Assembly: GCA_035573435.1 (NCBI GenBank) | Contig: DATMZR010000028.1 | Span: 1 to 64,000 of the forward strand | Origin: Solirubrobacterales bacterium | GTDB taxonomy: Bacteria; Actinomycetota; Thermoleophilia; Solirubrobacterales; 70-9 | Direction of reading: 5' to 3' | Length of the DNA stretch: 64,000 bases | Notes under the pieces: model-generated | Database searches by the model: none | The model's input: only the letters and a program-made list of their open reading frames with translations | Told to the model about the DNA's origin: nothing | Translations under genes and position numbers: made by a program | Part shown: one piece after another, positions 17,177 through 26,178 of the stretch | How the letters are laid out: each line of letters begins with the position of its first letter | Numbering within the stretch: the first letter of the stretch is position 1

Positions 17177-17995
17177 ATGCTTGACCTTCAGGCGCACTCG
17201 ACCGTATCGGACGGGCAGCTGGAGCCGTCGGCAGTGGCCGCTGCCGCTGCCGCTGCAGGCGTCACCGTGATGTCGCTGACGGACCATGACGCGGTGGCGG
17301 GCGTTCCGGAGGCGATCGCGGTGGCGGAGCAAGAGGGAATCGAATGCGTCCCCGCCGTCGAGATGTCCTGCGTGCACGCCTACTCCGACGATCTGCACAT
17401 GCTGGGCTATTGGGTGGACACCGACGCGATCGCTCCGGCCTGCGAACGCGCCCAGAGGGAACGCGCGGACCGGGCGCGCGAGATCATCGAGCGACTGAAT
17501 GGCCTGGGGCTCGAGGTCAGCTTCGAGGCCGCACTCGCCGAGGCGGGAGCCGCAGACTCGATCGGGCGTCCCCACATCGCCCGCGCCGCCGGCGCGGGTC
17601 CGGATCTCGGCCCCTTCTTCGAGGAGTATCTGGTGCCGGGCGCGAAGGCGTTCGTGGCGCGACGTTGGCCGACCGCCGAGGAGGCGATCGAGCTGATCCA
17701 CAAGGCCGGAGGCGTCGCCGTGGTCGCTCATCCCTACTGGGATGTATCGGAGCCCAGCCAGGTCAGTGACCTGGTGGTGAGCCTGAAGCGCGACGTGGGC
17801 CTGGAAGGGATCGAGACCTTCTATCCACCCCACACGAAGGAGCAGACGGCACATTGCCTCGAGCTCTGCCACGAGCTCGACCTGGTTCCGACCGCCTCCT
17901 CGGACTTCCACGGCCCCACGCACAAGACCTTCGCACGCTTCGGCGCCTACGACACCTACGGGCTCGGCGAGCCGAGGGTGCCGGAGCGCCCCTAA
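17177..17995 (+). CDS. PHP-domain phosphoesterase (TrpH/RNase AM-like)
   Basis: Metal-dependent phosphoesterase of 272 residues with the PHP motifs LQAHSTVSDG (about 4-13), TDHDAVAGV, VPAVEMSC, GRPHIA, VAHPYWD and SSDFHGP, which supply His and Asp ligands for a trinuclear centre. Relatives hydrolyse 3',5'-nucleoside bisphosphates (pAp) or trim RNA ends. pAp removal would suit the adjacent PAPS-forming genes, which is an inference. ATG 17177 is used because MLDLQAHST is the family start. Confidence 0.9.
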   Translation: MLDLQAHSTVSDGQLEPSAVAAAAAAAGVTVMSLTDHDAVAGVPEAIAVAEQEGIECVPAVEMSCVHAYSDDLHMLGYWVDTDAIAPACERAQRERADRAREIIERLNGLGLEVSFEAALAEAGAADSIGRPHIARAAGAGPDLGPFFEEYLVPGAKAFVARRWPTAEEAIELIHKAGGVAVVAHPYWDVSEPSQVSDLVVSLKRDVGLEGIETFYPPHTKEQTAHCLELCHELDLVPTASSDFHGPTHKTFARFGAYDTYGLGEPRVPERP

Positions 17996-18001
17996 ACCGG
18001 G

Positions 18002-18547
18002 CTACGTGCCGCGAGGGATGAGCTCCCGCTCCTCGAGGTAGTCGAGGATCTGCCGGGCGGATTCCTCGGGCGTCTGGCTCTCGGTGTCGATCACCAGCTC
18101 CGGGTTCTCGGGCGCCTCGTAGGGATCGGAGACCCCGGTGAACTCCTTGATCTCGCCGGCGCGGGCCTTTGCGTAGAGCCCCTTGACGTCGCGCCTCTCG
18201 CATTCCTCCACTGACGCCTTGACGTACGCCTCGATGAAGTAGCCGTCCATCTTCGCGCGCGCCTCGTCGCGAATCTCGCGGTAGGGCGAGATCGCCGCCG
18301 TGATCACGGGCACGCCGTTGCGCGCCAGAAGCGAGGCGACGAAGGCGACTCGGCGGATGTTGGTGTCGCGGTCCTCCTTCGAGAACCCGAGCCCCTTGGA
18401 GAGGTTTTGGCGCACGATGTCACCGTCCAGGACCTCGAGCTTCGAGTCGCGCCGGCGAAGCTCCTTGACCAAAACGTTCGTGATGGTGGTCTTCCCGGAC
18501 CCGGAGAGGCCGGTGAACCAGAGGCAGAATCCCTGCTCACCCGCCAT
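18002..18547 (-). CDS. cysC: adenylylsulfate kinase
   Basis: Phosphorylates adenylylsulfate (APS) at the 3' position to PAPS, using ATP. The P-loop GLSGSGKTT is near residue 14; [20 protein letters not shown] and [14 protein letters not shown] are APS-binding blocks, and 181 residues is the expected length. It overlaps the upstream sulfurylase gene by 11 bases and is the last gene of the operon. Because the local reductase looks like an APS-type enzyme, PAPS may be made for sulfation instead of reduction. Confidence 0.95.
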   Translation of the reverse strand: MAGEQGFCLWFTGLSGSGKTTITNVLVKELRRRDSKLEVLDGDIVRQNLSKGLGFSKEDRDTNIRRVAFVASLLARNGVPVITAAISPYREIRDEARAKMDGYFIEAYVKASVEECERRDVKGLYAKARAGEIKEFTGVSDPYEAPENPELVIDTESQTPEESARQILDYLEERELIPRGT

Positions 18548-19631
18548 CTGAGGCTGCTCCCGTTGTGTAAGCGTCGATCAGGATCTCGGCCACCTCCTCG
18601 CGGGTGAACTCGTGCGGTGGGGTCTCGCCGCGAGCGAGCATCTCTCTCACCTTTGTACCGGACAGGAACAGGTGCGATTCCTGCGGGTGGGGGCAGGTCT
18701 TGTCGGAGGCCATCCCCTCGCACTGGTGGCACCAGAACGTGTGCTCGAAGAAGAGCGGCTGGATCCCGAGCTCCCCGATGTCGATGTCGTCGAAGATCCG
18801 CTGCGCGTCGTACGTGCCGTAGTAGTCGCCCACTCCCGCGTGGTCGCGACCGACGATGAAGTGGGTGCAGCCGTAGTTGCGGCGGATGATCGCGTGCAGC
18901 ACGGCCTCACGGGGGCCCGCGTAGTGCATCTTCGCGGGGTTGACGCCGAGAATCACCCGCTCCGGGTGGTAGTAGCGCTCCATCAGCACCTCATAGCAGC
19001 GCATTCGCACGTCCGCCGGGATGTCGCCTGGCTTCGTCTCGCCGATCAACGGATGCAGGAACAGCCCGTCGGAGACCTCCAGCGCGGCCTTGGTCAGGTA
19101 CTCATGGGCGCGGTGGATCGGGTTGCGGGTCTGGAAGGCGACGATGCGCCTCCATCCCCGGTCGGCGAACGCCTGCTTGGACTCCGCGGGGGTCAGGTAG
19201 CGGCGGTTGAAGGCCTCCTCGTGGTCGGGCAGCGCGTCTGCCTCGATCGGGCCCGCCAGGCAGCGAGAGCCCTCCCGGCGAATGGCGGCCACCCCCGGAT
19301 GCTCGTCGTCGGTGGTCAGGTAGACGAGCTCCGCCTCCTTGTCCACTTCGCGGTCGAAGACCTCTTCGACCGTCAGGCGTCCGAGCGCCTTGCCGTTCGG
19401 AGCGCTGAGCTCGATCGAGTCGCCGACCGATGCCTCGAGGTCGGTGGCCAGCGTGATCGGGATCGACCAGAGCTCACCACTTGCGAGGCGCATCTGCTCG
19501 CACACGGAACCCCAATCCTCGGAGCCCATGAACCCGCGAAGCGGCGCGAAGCCCCCGTTTGCGAGCAACTCGAAGTCAGAGGCCTGGCGGGGGCTCAGCC
19601 GCAGCGCCAGGCCGGTCTCCGCGTTACCCAT
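18537..19631 (-). CDS. sat: sulfate adenylyltransferase (ATP sulfurylase), Sat type
   Basis: Forms APS and pyrophosphate from ATP and sulfate. Active-site motifs are [10 protein letters not shown] (167-176) and [10 protein letters not shown] (261-270). A probable zinc site is [15 protein letters not shown] (Cys301, Cys304, Cys313 and a nearby His), as in sulfurylases from thermophiles and chemolithotrophs. It is the single-chain Sat type, not the CysDN heterodimer. It overlaps cysH by eight bases at its start and cysC by 11 at its end. Normal length at 364 residues. Confidence 0.95.
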   Translation of the reverse strand: MGNAETGLALRLSPRQASDFELLANGGFAPLRGFMGSEDWGSVCEQMRLASGELWSIPITLATDLEASVGDSIELSAPNGKALGRLTVEEVFDREVDKEAELVYLTTDDEHPGVAAIRREGSRCLAGPIEADALPDHEEAFNRRYLTPAESKQAFADRGWRRIVAFQTRNPIHRAHEYLTKAALEVSDGLFLHPLIGETKPGDIPADVRMRCYEVLMERYYHPERVILGVNPAKMHYAGPREAVLHAIIRRNYGCTHFIVGRDHAGVGDYYGTYDAQRIFDDIDIGELGIQPLFFEHTFWCHQCEGMASDKTCPHPQESHLFLSGTKVREMLARGETPPHEFTREEVAEILIDAYTTGAASDGG

Positions 19632-20427
19632 TCAGACCGCACTCCGAGCGAGCTGTGCCGGCCCAGCGGCCCGAGCGTGGATCGCCGCTTTCGTCCGGCA
19701 CCGACGTGCACGGCATGCAGCCGATGGAGGGATACCCCTCGTCGTGTAGCGGGTTGTAGGGCACTTGGTTTTCCTTGATGTAGGCCCAGACCTCTTGATC
19801 GGTCCAGTCCACCACGGGGTTCAGCTTCCAGCGGTCGAACCGCTCATCCCAACCGAAGCGGACCGCCCCGGCACGGGTCTCCGAGTCCACTCTGCGAACC
19901 CCCGAGACCCAGCAGTCGAGCCCTTCGAGAGCCCGGTGCATCGTCTCGACCTTCCGGGACGCGCAGCACTCGTCGGAATCGCGCCACAGGTTAGCCTCCC
20001 ACCGCTCGCGAAGCCCGGGCGGGTTGGCCTGAACGAACCGCTCGAACTCGATCCCGTAGCGCGCCGCAAGCGCGTCGCGGGTGGCATACGTCTCGTCGAA
20101 GAGCAGCTCGGTGTCCAGGTAGAGGAAGCGAGCGTGCGGATCGATCCCGTGGGCGAGGTCGATGATCACGGAGCTCGTCTTCTGGAACGAGACCGCGAAG
20201 CCGAGCTTCGGACCAAAGGTCTCGATGGCCCAGGCAACCGACTCCCTGGCGCTCATCTCCTCGAGCTCGGCCGCGAGGCGCGCGGGGTCTACGAGCGTCC
20301 CGTTGATGGTCGGGAGTCGCTCGGCTCGGCCGTGTCCGTTCGCGCCGTTGCCCGAGGAGGCGTCGAAGTCCTCGTGCAGCGGCCGGGGCCGCGCCTCGAC
20401 CAGCTCGAGCTGTCTGGGGGCGGCCAT
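19624..20427 (-). CDS. cysH: assimilatory adenylylsulfate (APS) reductase
   Basis: Reduces APS (or PAPS) to sulfite with thioredoxin. The 267-residue protein has both Cys pairs of the 4Fe-4S type, DECCASRK (Cys154-Cys155) and GCMPC (Cys237, Cys240), which separate APS reductases from cluster-free PAPS reductases, plus the catalytic Cys263 in SECGLNG. The usual ending is ECGLH; here Asn replaces His. The ATG at 20427 overlaps the sir stop as ATGA. A Gly/Asn-rich linker of about 20 residues precedes the domain. Confidence 0.93.
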   Translation of the reverse strand: MAAPRQLELVEARPRPLHEDFDASSGNGANGHGRAERLPTINGTLVDPARLAAELEEMSARESVAWAIETFGPKLGFAVSFQKTSSVIIDLAHGIDPHARFLYLDTELLFDETYATRDALAARYGIEFERFVQANPPGLRERWEANLWRDSDECCASRKVETMHRALEGLDCWVSGVRRVDSETRAGAVRFGWDERFDRWKLNPVVDWTDQEVWAYIKENQVPYNPLHDEGYPSIGCMPCTSVPDESGDPRSGRWAGTARSECGLNG

Positions 20428-22322
20428 CAGACTGCGCACTCTCCCTCGCCGCGCTCGACCTTGTAGGGGTCCGAGCGGCTCCAGTCGATGAACTGGTCGA
20501 GCGTCTCGAGCCCGAACTCCACCGGCATCGCCAGGTCCTTGACCTGCGCCTCGAACGGGTCGGTCCCGATCCTCTCGACGAGGTCGTTGAACTCCTCGCC
20601 GTCACGGCGCTCGGACTCGTAGAAGCGCACCCAGCGCTCCACCGCGTCGGGGACGCGCTTGGCAGGCAGCCGCGCCTTGAGCCGGTGGCCGTACACGACC
20701 TCGCCGCCCTCGTAGTTGCCCGCGAGGTGGGCGATGTAGGCGGGGATCTGGCGCTCTCCGATCTTCAGCGAGGCGCCGGTGAAGCCGATGTTGGCGATGT
20801 GGTGCTGGGCGCAGCCGTTCGGGCAGCCGGACATCTTGATGTGGATGCGCTTGGTCAGCGGGTCGGTGATCTGCATCGTCTCGAGCCGCTCCTGGACCGC
20901 CTGGTTGAGGCCCATCGAGCTGGTGATCCCGAGCTTGCAGCTGTCGGTGCCGGGGCAGCTCACCACGTCGGTGATCTCGCGGGGGCCGCTCCCGTCGAGG
21001 CCCAGTTCGCCGAGTTGCTCCCAGACGTCGTAGACCGACTCGTCGCGCACCCAGCGCAGAACCAGGTTCTGCTGCACAGTGGTACGGGCGTAGCCGCCGC
21101 TGAACTCGCGCGTGATCGCGGCCAGGCCACGAAGCTGCTCGGGGGTGAGATCGCCACGAGTCACCTTCACCTCGACTGAGCTGAATCCCTTCTGGCGCTG
21201 CCGCTTGACGTTCGCCTCGAAGAAGCGGTCGAACTCAGAGCGATCGCCGTTGGGGCTGCCGTAGGTGCCGGGCGGCGGCGGCGCCTTCGCCTCCTCGTCG
21301 TCGATGAGCTTGAGGCGCTCGACGTCGAAGTCGCGCTCTTCCACCCAGTCACCCTGGAGCTCCTCCTCGACCATCTCGCGGAAGGCGTCGATGCCGATCT
21401 TGTCGATCAGCACCTTGATCCGGGCGCGGGCACGGTTCTCCCGCAGCCACTCCTGCCGGTCGAAGATGCGCCAGCAGGCCTCGGCGACCTTCAGGTAGTC
21501 GCCGTTCTCGAGCTCGACGAACTCGTACAGGGTGGGGGCGATCCGGGGCATGATCGAGGTGCCACCGCCGACCCGGATCTCCACCCCGCGGACGCCGTCA
21601 CGGAGGCGGGGGATGAAGCCGATGTCGTGGATCCCGGTGATCGCGACGTCCTCGTCCGTCGCCGTGAAAGCCGTCTTCACCTTGCGGGGCATCAACTGGG
21701 TGACGGGGTGGCGGACGAAGTAGCGGACGTAGGCCATCGCGTACGGGGTGATGTCGAACAGCTCTCCCTCGGTGATCCCGGCCCAGGGGTCGCCGGTGAC
21801 GTTGCGGATCGTGTTGCCGCAGCCCTCGCGCGAGGAGAGCCCGGCGTCGGAGATCTCGCGGATGAACTTCGCCGCGTCGGGAAGCGGTATGTGGTGGATC
21901 TGAATGTTCTCGCGCGTCGTGATGTGGCCCTTTCGCAGCGGTGCGTACTTCTCGATCGCGCTCGCGAAGGCCTCCATCTGCTCCGGGTTGATGCCGCCCA
22001 GCGGCAGCTTGACGCGGATCATCTGCACGTCGGGTTGGCGCTGGCCGTAGACGCCCTGCTTGAGGCGAAAGCCGATGAACTTGTCCTCCGGCAGCTCGTC
22101 GCGCATGAACCGTCCGGCCTCGGTGTCGAAGTCGTCGAACTCCCGCTCGATGACCGGGATCACGTGGCCGGGGACGTTCTCGTACACCTCCGGGTTCTCG
22201 AGCGACCCGATGCGGCCCTTGCCGGCCTGGTCCTTGTGGCTGACCTTCAGGTCGTGCTCTTCGTAAACGCGCTCGGCTGCGGTTTCGGGCGCCGACGCCT
22301 GTTCCACGGCTGTGGGCTCCAT
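20427..22322 (-). CDS. sir: ferredoxin-type sulfite/nitrite reductase
   Basis: Six-electron reduction of sulfite to sulfide, with siroheme coupled to a 4Fe-4S cluster. Cluster ligands are in SCPGTDSCKLG and SGCPNGCAQHH near the C-terminus, and the duplicated ferrodoxin-like half-domains are present (YGQRQPDVQMIRVKLPLGG; TRENIQIHHIPLPD). Being first in an operon with cysH, sat and cysC indicates sulfite, not nitrite, as substrate. ATG 22322 is chosen because TAATAT lies seven bases upstream, suggesting a leaderless mRNA; a TTG at 22340 is an alternative. Length is 631 residues. Confidence 0.93.
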   Translation of the reverse strand: MEPTAVEQASAPETAAERVYEEHDLKVSHKDQAGKGRIGSLENPEVYENVPGHVIPVIEREFDDFDTEAGRFMRDELPEDKFIGFRLKQGVYGQRQPDVQMIRVKLPLGGINPEQMEAFASAIEKYAPLRKGHITTRENIQIHHIPLPDAAKFIREISDAGLSSREGCGNTIRNVTGDPWAGITEGELFDITPYAMAYVRYFVRHPVTQLMPRKVKTAFTATDEDVAITGIHDIGFIPRLRDGVRGVEIRVGGGTSIMPRIAPTLYEFVELENGDYLKVAEACWRIFDRQEWLRENRARARIKVLIDKIGIDAFREMVEEELQGDWVEERDFDVERLKLIDDEEAKAPPPPGTYGSPNGDRSEFDRFFEANVKRQRQKGFSSVEVKVTRGDLTPEQLRGLAAITREFSGGYARTTVQQNLVLRWVRDESVYDVWEQLGELGLDGSGPREITDVVSCPGTDSCKLGITSSMGLNQAVQERLETMQITDPLTKRIHIKMSGCPNGCAQHHIANIGFTGASLKIGERQIPAYIAHLAGNYEGGEVVYGHRLKARLPAKRVPDAVERWVRFYESERRDGEEFNDLVERIGTDPFEAQVKDLAMPVEFGLETLDQFIDWSRSDPYKVERGEGECAV

Positions 22323-22329
22323 CGACGCA

Positions 22330-22335
22330 ATATTA
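22330..22335 (-). promoter_or_regulatory. -10 hexamer TAATAT of the sulfate-assimilation operon
   Basis: TAATAT lies seven bases before the sir ATG and would drive the sir-cysH-sat-cysC operon as a leaderless transcript. A CTAATTCCGGTCGGGA stretch just upstream loosely resembles CTAAGCTGGTCAGGA upstream of the TauE gene and may be a shared regulator site. Confidence 0.45.
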
Positions 22336-22375
22336 CACAAATCCCGACCGGAATTAGGCTATTTACGTCGTCACG

Positions 22376-22426
22376 CCGGCGGCTCCTCGTCGAACATGGC
22401 ATCCGTGCCCGACTCGGAGCCGCCGG
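22376..22426. terminator. inverted repeat downstream of dodecin
   Basis: CCGGCGGCTCC (22376-22386) pairs perfectly with GGAGCCGCCGG (22416-22426) across a 29-base loop. It is placed right after the dodecin stop and before the sir promoter. No U-tract follows and the loop is long, so it is a terminator candidate only. Confidence 0.35.
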
Positions 22427-22434
22427 ATTCAGGT

Positions 22435-22644
22435 CTAACTGACGTCGGTTCCCTCGACCAGGAACGCGACCCGGACGTGGGCGCGGTACTCGTCGAGGTT
22501 CTCGCCCCGGATGCCGGTGCTGACGATGTCGACCGCGCGGATGTTCCGCAGCGATGTCTGGGCCTGCTTCAGCGCTTGCATCGCCGCATCGTCGCTGGAC
22601 GTCTTCGAGCTACCCACCAACTCGATGATCTTGACTACGGCCAC
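22435..22644 (-). CDS. dodecin (flavin-storage protein)
   Basis: Small 69-residue protein that forms a dodecamer binding flavin or CoA. VVKIIELVGSSKTSSDDA and the C-terminal EYRAHVRVAFLVEG are typical of the family. The start is GTG with a strong AGGAGG ribosome site six bases upstream, one of the clearest in the window. It is probably monocistronic. Confidence 0.93.
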   Translation of the reverse strand: MAVVKIIELVGSSKTSSDDAAMQALKQAQTSLRNIRAVDIVSTGIRGENLDEYRAHVRVAFLVEGTDVS

Positions 22645-22692
22645 TCTCTCCTCCTGTTCGTCGCTGCTCTTCGTCTTGTTGCCGCCCGTGTT

Positions 22693-22971
22693 CTATCCGG
22701 AACCGGCCCGCGCGGCAAGCCAGGCTGACGGCGCTGGCTCGCGTCCCCAGCCCTTTGAGGATCCACCGACATCGTGGGCAGACACGCCCTCTTCGAGCGC
22801 GGCCCGCTGCCAGCGACTGGCGGGCGGGCCCCCGGCGGATGGCCGCGGCGCCGTCTCGGCGAGGAACTGCTCCACAGCAGAGACGATCGCGGCCGCCTCG
22901 CTGTCGGAGCTCGGCTTGGTGATCAACTCGATCCGCGGTCGGCGGGGATGGCGCTCGCCGTTTCGTCCCAT
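22693..22971 (-). CDS. acyl-CoA carboxylase epsilon-like subunit
   Basis: The 92-residue protein has a short strand (RIELITKPSSDSEAAAIVSA), a helix (EQFLAET) and a Trp-centred tail (SRWQRAALEEGV), the layout of actinobacterial AccE/PccE subunits that bridge alpha and beta chains. The last 30 residues are low complexity. Normally this gene directly follows the beta-subunit gene; here an ornithine-cyclodeaminase-like gene of opposite strand lies between. The assignment is by pattern and is moderately sure. Confidence 0.6.
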   Translation of the reverse strand: MGRNGERHPRRPRIELITKPSSDSEAAAIVSAVEQFLAETAPRPSAGGPPASRWQRAALEEGVSAHDVGGSSKGWGREPAPSAWLAARAGSG

Positions 22972-22982
22972 CTCGCCACCGG

Positions 22983-22992
22983 ACTCTAGTCT
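22983..22992. promoter_or_regulatory. overlapping divergent -10 hexamers
   Basis: ACTCTAGTCT holds TAGTCT for the plus-strand OCD gene (eight bases before GTG 23001) and, on the minus strand, TAGAGT for the epsilon-subunit gene (11 bases before ATG 22971). The two hexamers share three base pairs, so only one direction could be initiated at a time. Confidence 0.4.
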
Positions 22993-23000
22993 GAGGCGAG

Positions 23001-23951
23001 GTGGCCCAGATTCCCGTCCTCGACGCGAACTCCGTGCTGGCGGCGGTCAGTCCCGCGGATGCGATCGAGCGGACGCGACTGGCCTTCGAGCGGCATGCCG
23101 TAGGCGAGTGGACGATGCCGCCCAAGGTCTATGTCGACTCGCCGCCGAACGGCGACTTTCGCGCCATGCCCGCACGCGGCGACGGATTCGCGTTGCTCAA
23201 GTGGGTGACCTCGTTCCCCGGCAACTCGGATCGGGGCTTGCCGGTCGTCACCGGAGCGGTGTTCCTCTCCGACGCCGGCACTGGGGAGCTGCGAGCGATC
23301 ATGGATTGTGCCTCGATCACCTCGCTTCGCACCGGCGCCGCTGCCGCGCTGTCCGCTCAGGTCCTGGCCCGCGACAACGCAAGATCAGTCGGCCTGGTCG
23401 GCTGCGGGGTTAACGGCGCCTGGGCGGCGCGCTGCCTCGCGGCAGCCGGTTATGAGATCCGGGTTTGTGCCGACCCCCGCAGAAAGTCCGCCGAAGCGCT
23501 CGCCGCGGAGTTTGGCGGGCGCGTCGGCCCCCGCGAGGAGGCCGCAGCGCAGGATGTCGTGGTGACCGTGACGCCCGGGGCCGTGAGGGTGATCCTGGCC
23601 GCCGACCTGCGTCCTGGCCAGCATCTGGCCGTGCTGGGCGCTGACGCGGCCGGCAAGTCCGAGGTGGAGCTTGCCGCGGTGGAACGCTGCCGGCTGTTCT
23701 GCGATGAGTGGGAGCAGGCGGTGGGCGGCGGCGAGCTGGCCGGCCCGGTGGCCGCCGGCGTGGTGAGCCGGGGCGACGTCACCCAGCTGGGGGACGTGAT
23801 CGCTGGCGGCGCTGAGGGACGGCGCTCGGACGATGAGCTGACGCTGTTCGACTCGACCGGCCTCGCGATTCAGGACCTGGGCGTCGCCACCGCTGCGTAT
23901 GAGGCGTGGCTAGAGCAAAGGATCGAAGCGGCCACGGTCGATCTCGGATAA
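23001..23951 (+). CDS. ornithine cyclodeaminase / mu-crystallin family oxidoreductase
   Basis: NAD(P)-dependent enzyme of 316 residues. Family marks are WTMPPKVYVDSPPNGDFRAMP, ASITSLRTGAAAALSAQ and the Rossmann loop VGLVGCGVNGAWAARCL. Members act as ornithine cyclodeaminases, alanine dehydrogenases or ketimine reductases; sequence alone does not choose. The start GTG 23001 lacks a ribosome site and follows a leaderless-type hexamer. It lies between the epsilon and beta carboxylase genes but on the opposite strand, so a metabolic link is unproven. Confidence 0.88.
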   Translation: MAQIPVLDANSVLAAVSPADAIERTRLAFERHAVGEWTMPPKVYVDSPPNGDFRAMPARGDGFALLKWVTSFPGNSDRGLPVVTGAVFLSDAGTGELRAIMDCASITSLRTGAAAALSAQVLARDNARSVGLVGCGVNGAWAARCLAAAGYEIRVCADPRRKSAEALAAEFGGRVGPREEAAAQDVVVTVTPGAVRVILAADLRPGQHLAVLGADAAGKSEVELAAVERCRLFCDEWEQAVGGGELAGPVAAGVVSRGDVTQLGDVIAGGAEGRRSDDELTLFDSTGLAIQDLGVATAAYEAWLEQRIEAATVDLG

Positions 23952-23958
23952 GCCCGCG

Positions 23959-25527
23959 CTACAGGGGGATGTTGCCGTGCTTTCGCTTCGGCTGCTCGAC
24001 CCGTTTGGTTTGCAGCGTGCGCAGGGCGCGGATCAGCTTCGGACGCGTCTCGTGGGGCACGATCACGTCGTCGATGTAGCCGCGCTCCGCTGCGGAGTAC
24101 GGGTTGGCGAACTGGGCCTTGTAGTCCGCGATCAGCTTCTCGCGGCGCTCGTCGGGGGTGGGGGAGCTCTGGATGTCCCGCCGGAAGATGATGTTGACCG
24201 CTCCCTCCGGGCCCATCACCGCCACCTCCGAGGTCGGCCAGGCGAAGTTGAAGTCGGCGAGCATGTGTTTGGAGGCCATCACGTCGTAGGCCCCCCCGTA
24301 AGCCTTCCGGGTCACGACGGTCAGCTTCGGCACCGTCGCTTCGGTGAAGGCATAGAGCAGCTTGGCCCCGTGGCGGATGATCCCGCCCCACTCCTGGGAG
24401 GTGCCGGGCAGGAACCCCGGCACGTCCGTGAAGGTGATCAGGGGGATGTTGAAGGCGTCGCAGAAACGCACGAACCGCGCGCCCTTCACCGAGGAGTCGA
24501 TGTCCAGCACCCCGGCGAGGTGTCGCGGCTGGTTGCCGACCACGCCGACCGGATAGCCGTCGAGGCGGGCGAAGCCGACCACGATGTTCTGCGCGTAGTG
24601 CTCGTGGACCTCGAAGAACTCGCCGTCATCGACGATTCGCGAGATCACGTCGCGCATGTCGTAGGGCTTCGAGGGATCGTCGGGGACGATCCGGTCGAGC
24701 GCCTCGTCGGCGCGGTCGGGATCGTCGTAGGGCTCGACCCGCGGAGGCATCTCGAGGTTGTTGAGTGGCAGGAAGGACATCAGGAAGCGGACGTCTTCGA
24801 GGCACTGATCCTCGTTGTCGGCCGCGAAGTGCGCGACGCCGGACTTCGTGTTGTGGGTCATCGCCCCGCCCAGCTCCTCGAACGTGGGCTCCTCGCCGGT
24901 CACCGTCTTGATCACGTCGGGGCCGGTGATGAACATGTGCGAGGTCTCCTTGACCATGAAGATGAAGTCGGTCATCGCCGGCGAGTAGACGGCGCCGCCC
25001 GCGCACGGCCCCATGATCACGCTGATCTGCGGGATCACCCCTGAGCACTGGACGTTGCGCACGAAGACGTCGCCATAGGCGCCCAGCGACACAACCCCCT
25101 CCTGGATCCGCGCCCCGCCCGAGTCGTTGATTCCGATCACCGGCGCGCCGATCTTGGCGGCCAGGTCCATGACCTTGCACATCTTTTCCGCCATCACCTC
25201 GCCCAGCGAGCCGCCAAAGACGGTGAAGTCCTGCGAGAAGACGACCACCGGCCTGGAGTCGATGGTGCCCCAGCCCGTGACCACCGCGTCGCCCCAGGGC
25301 CGGCGCTTTTGCATGTCGAACTCGTACGTGCGGTGCCGGACGAAAGTGTCGAGCTCCTCGAACGAGCCCGGATCCAGGACCTTGTGGACTCGCTCCCGGG
25401 CGGTGAGCTTGCCCTTCTCGTGCTGCTTGGAGACCGCCTCCTCGGAGGCGGAATGGAGCGCCTGCTCGCGCAACTCGCGCAGGTAGGCGAGCTTCTCGTC
25501 GTGGGTCTCGGGGAACTTCTGGCGCAC
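23959..25527 (-). CDS. acyl-CoA carboxylase carboxyltransferase (beta) subunit, propionyl-CoA type
   Basis: Transfers carboxyl from carboxybiotin to acyl-CoA, probably propionyl-CoA, giving methylmalonyl-CoA. The 522-residue chain has both crotonase-like halves: oxyanion glycines in [12 protein letters not shown] and [12 protein letters not shown] (N half), and [23 protein letters not shown] and [11 protein letters not shown] (C half). The start is GTG 25527, with TAGAAT nine bases upstream. No biotin carboxylase gene is in the window. The methylmalonyl-CoA mutase about 1 kb away supports a propionate role. PccB/AccD5 are the natural names but the exact substrate is open. Confidence 0.94.
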   Translation of the reverse strand: MRQKFPETHDEKLAYLRELREQALHSASEEAVSKQHEKGKLTARERVHKVLDPGSFEELDTFVRHRTYEFDMQKRRPWGDAVVTGWGTIDSRPVVVFSQDFTVFGGSLGEVMAEKMCKVMDLAAKIGAPVIGINDSGGARIQEGVVSLGAYGDVFVRNVQCSGVIPQISVIMGPCAGGAVYSPAMTDFIFMVKETSHMFITGPDVIKTVTGEEPTFEELGGAMTHNTKSGVAHFAADNEDQCLEDVRFLMSFLPLNNLEMPPRVEPYDDPDRADEALDRIVPDDPSKPYDMRDVISRIVDDGEFFEVHEHYAQNIVVGFARLDGYPVGVVGNQPRHLAGVLDIDSSVKGARFVRFCDAFNIPLITFTDVPGFLPGTSQEWGGIIRHGAKLLYAFTEATVPKLTVVTRKAYGGAYDVMASKHMLADFNFAWPTSEVAVMGPEGAVNIIFRRDIQSSPTPDERREKLIADYKAQFANPYSAAERGYIDDVIVPHETRPKLIRALRTLQTKRVEQPKRKHGNIPL

Positions 25528-25536
25528 GCCGCGCCG

Positions 25537-25542
25537 ATTCTA
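25537..25542 (-). promoter_or_regulatory. -10 hexamer TAGAAT before the carboxyltransferase gene
   Basis: TAGAAT ends nine bases before the GTG at 25527 and overlaps the stop codon of the preceding gene, consistent with a near-leaderless promoter. Confidence 0.35.
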
Positions 25543-26178
25543 TTTCGCCGTTGCGCGCTCGAGCATCGTGGTCAGGGCCAAGGTGACACGAGGGTCGAGC
25601 TCGGAGCCGGCGGCGGCTCGAAGCGAGTCGACTGCCATCCGCCGACGCTCGTCCTGGGACGTGGCGCTCGGCGTCGGAGCCGCCAGGGCCGCGTCGCAGG
25701 CGCAGGCAACGCGCATGATCCGCGACTCGATCGGGATCCGCTCGCCGGCCAGGCCGCCCGGGCCGCTGCCGTCGAAACGTTCCCGAATGGCGCCGATCCA
25801 CTCCGAGACATGCTCCGGAATGCCCGCGCCGCGCGCCAGTTCGGCGCCGCTGGCGAACGCCGAGTCGAGCAGTTCCTGCTCCTCGGGCGTCAGCTCGCCG
25901 CGCGGCTTTGCCACAACCGCGGCCGGGACGTAGACATTGCCGACCTCGTGCAACCTCGCGGTTTCGCGCACCGCCTCCGCGTGATCCCGGTCAAGATCCA
26001 ACTCGACGGCCGCAGCGAATGCGTAGGCCGCCGTCCCGTCAGCGTGGTCTCGCGCACCCGGAGCATGGCGCTCCAGCGCCTCGAGGAGCTCCGTGCCCCG
26101 CGCCTTCACGCGCTCCGCCAAACCTGCGGTCGGCTCAGGCTCGCTCGAACGGGCGTCGCTCGGGGGATCCGAGCTCAT
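25540..26178 (-). CDS. degenerate HD-GYP-like protein
   Basis: The central part aligns by eye with HD-GYP phosphodiesterases: ARLHEVGNVYVPAAVVAKPRGEL follows the HDIGKIGIP...KPGKL block, and RFDGSGPGGLAGERIPIESRI follows the E.WDGSGYP.GL.G..IP...RI block. The HD pair is HE, the GYP motif is GPG and the His-His-Glu before it is missing. Catalysis on c-di-GMP therefore seems unlikely; a sensor or scaffold role is more plausible. ATG 26178 overlaps the upstream gene by 44 bases; GTG 26109 would avoid the overlap. Confidence 0.65.
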   Translation of the reverse strand: MSSDPPSDARSSEPEPTAGLAERVKARGTELLEALERHAPGARDHADGTAAYAFAAAVELDLDRDHAEAVRETARLHEVGNVYVPAAVVAKPRGELTPEEQELLDSAFASGAELARGAGIPEHVSEWIGAIRERFDGSGPGGLAGERIPIESRIMRVACACDAALAAPTPSATSQDERRRMAVDSLRAAAGSELDPRVTLALTTMLERATAK

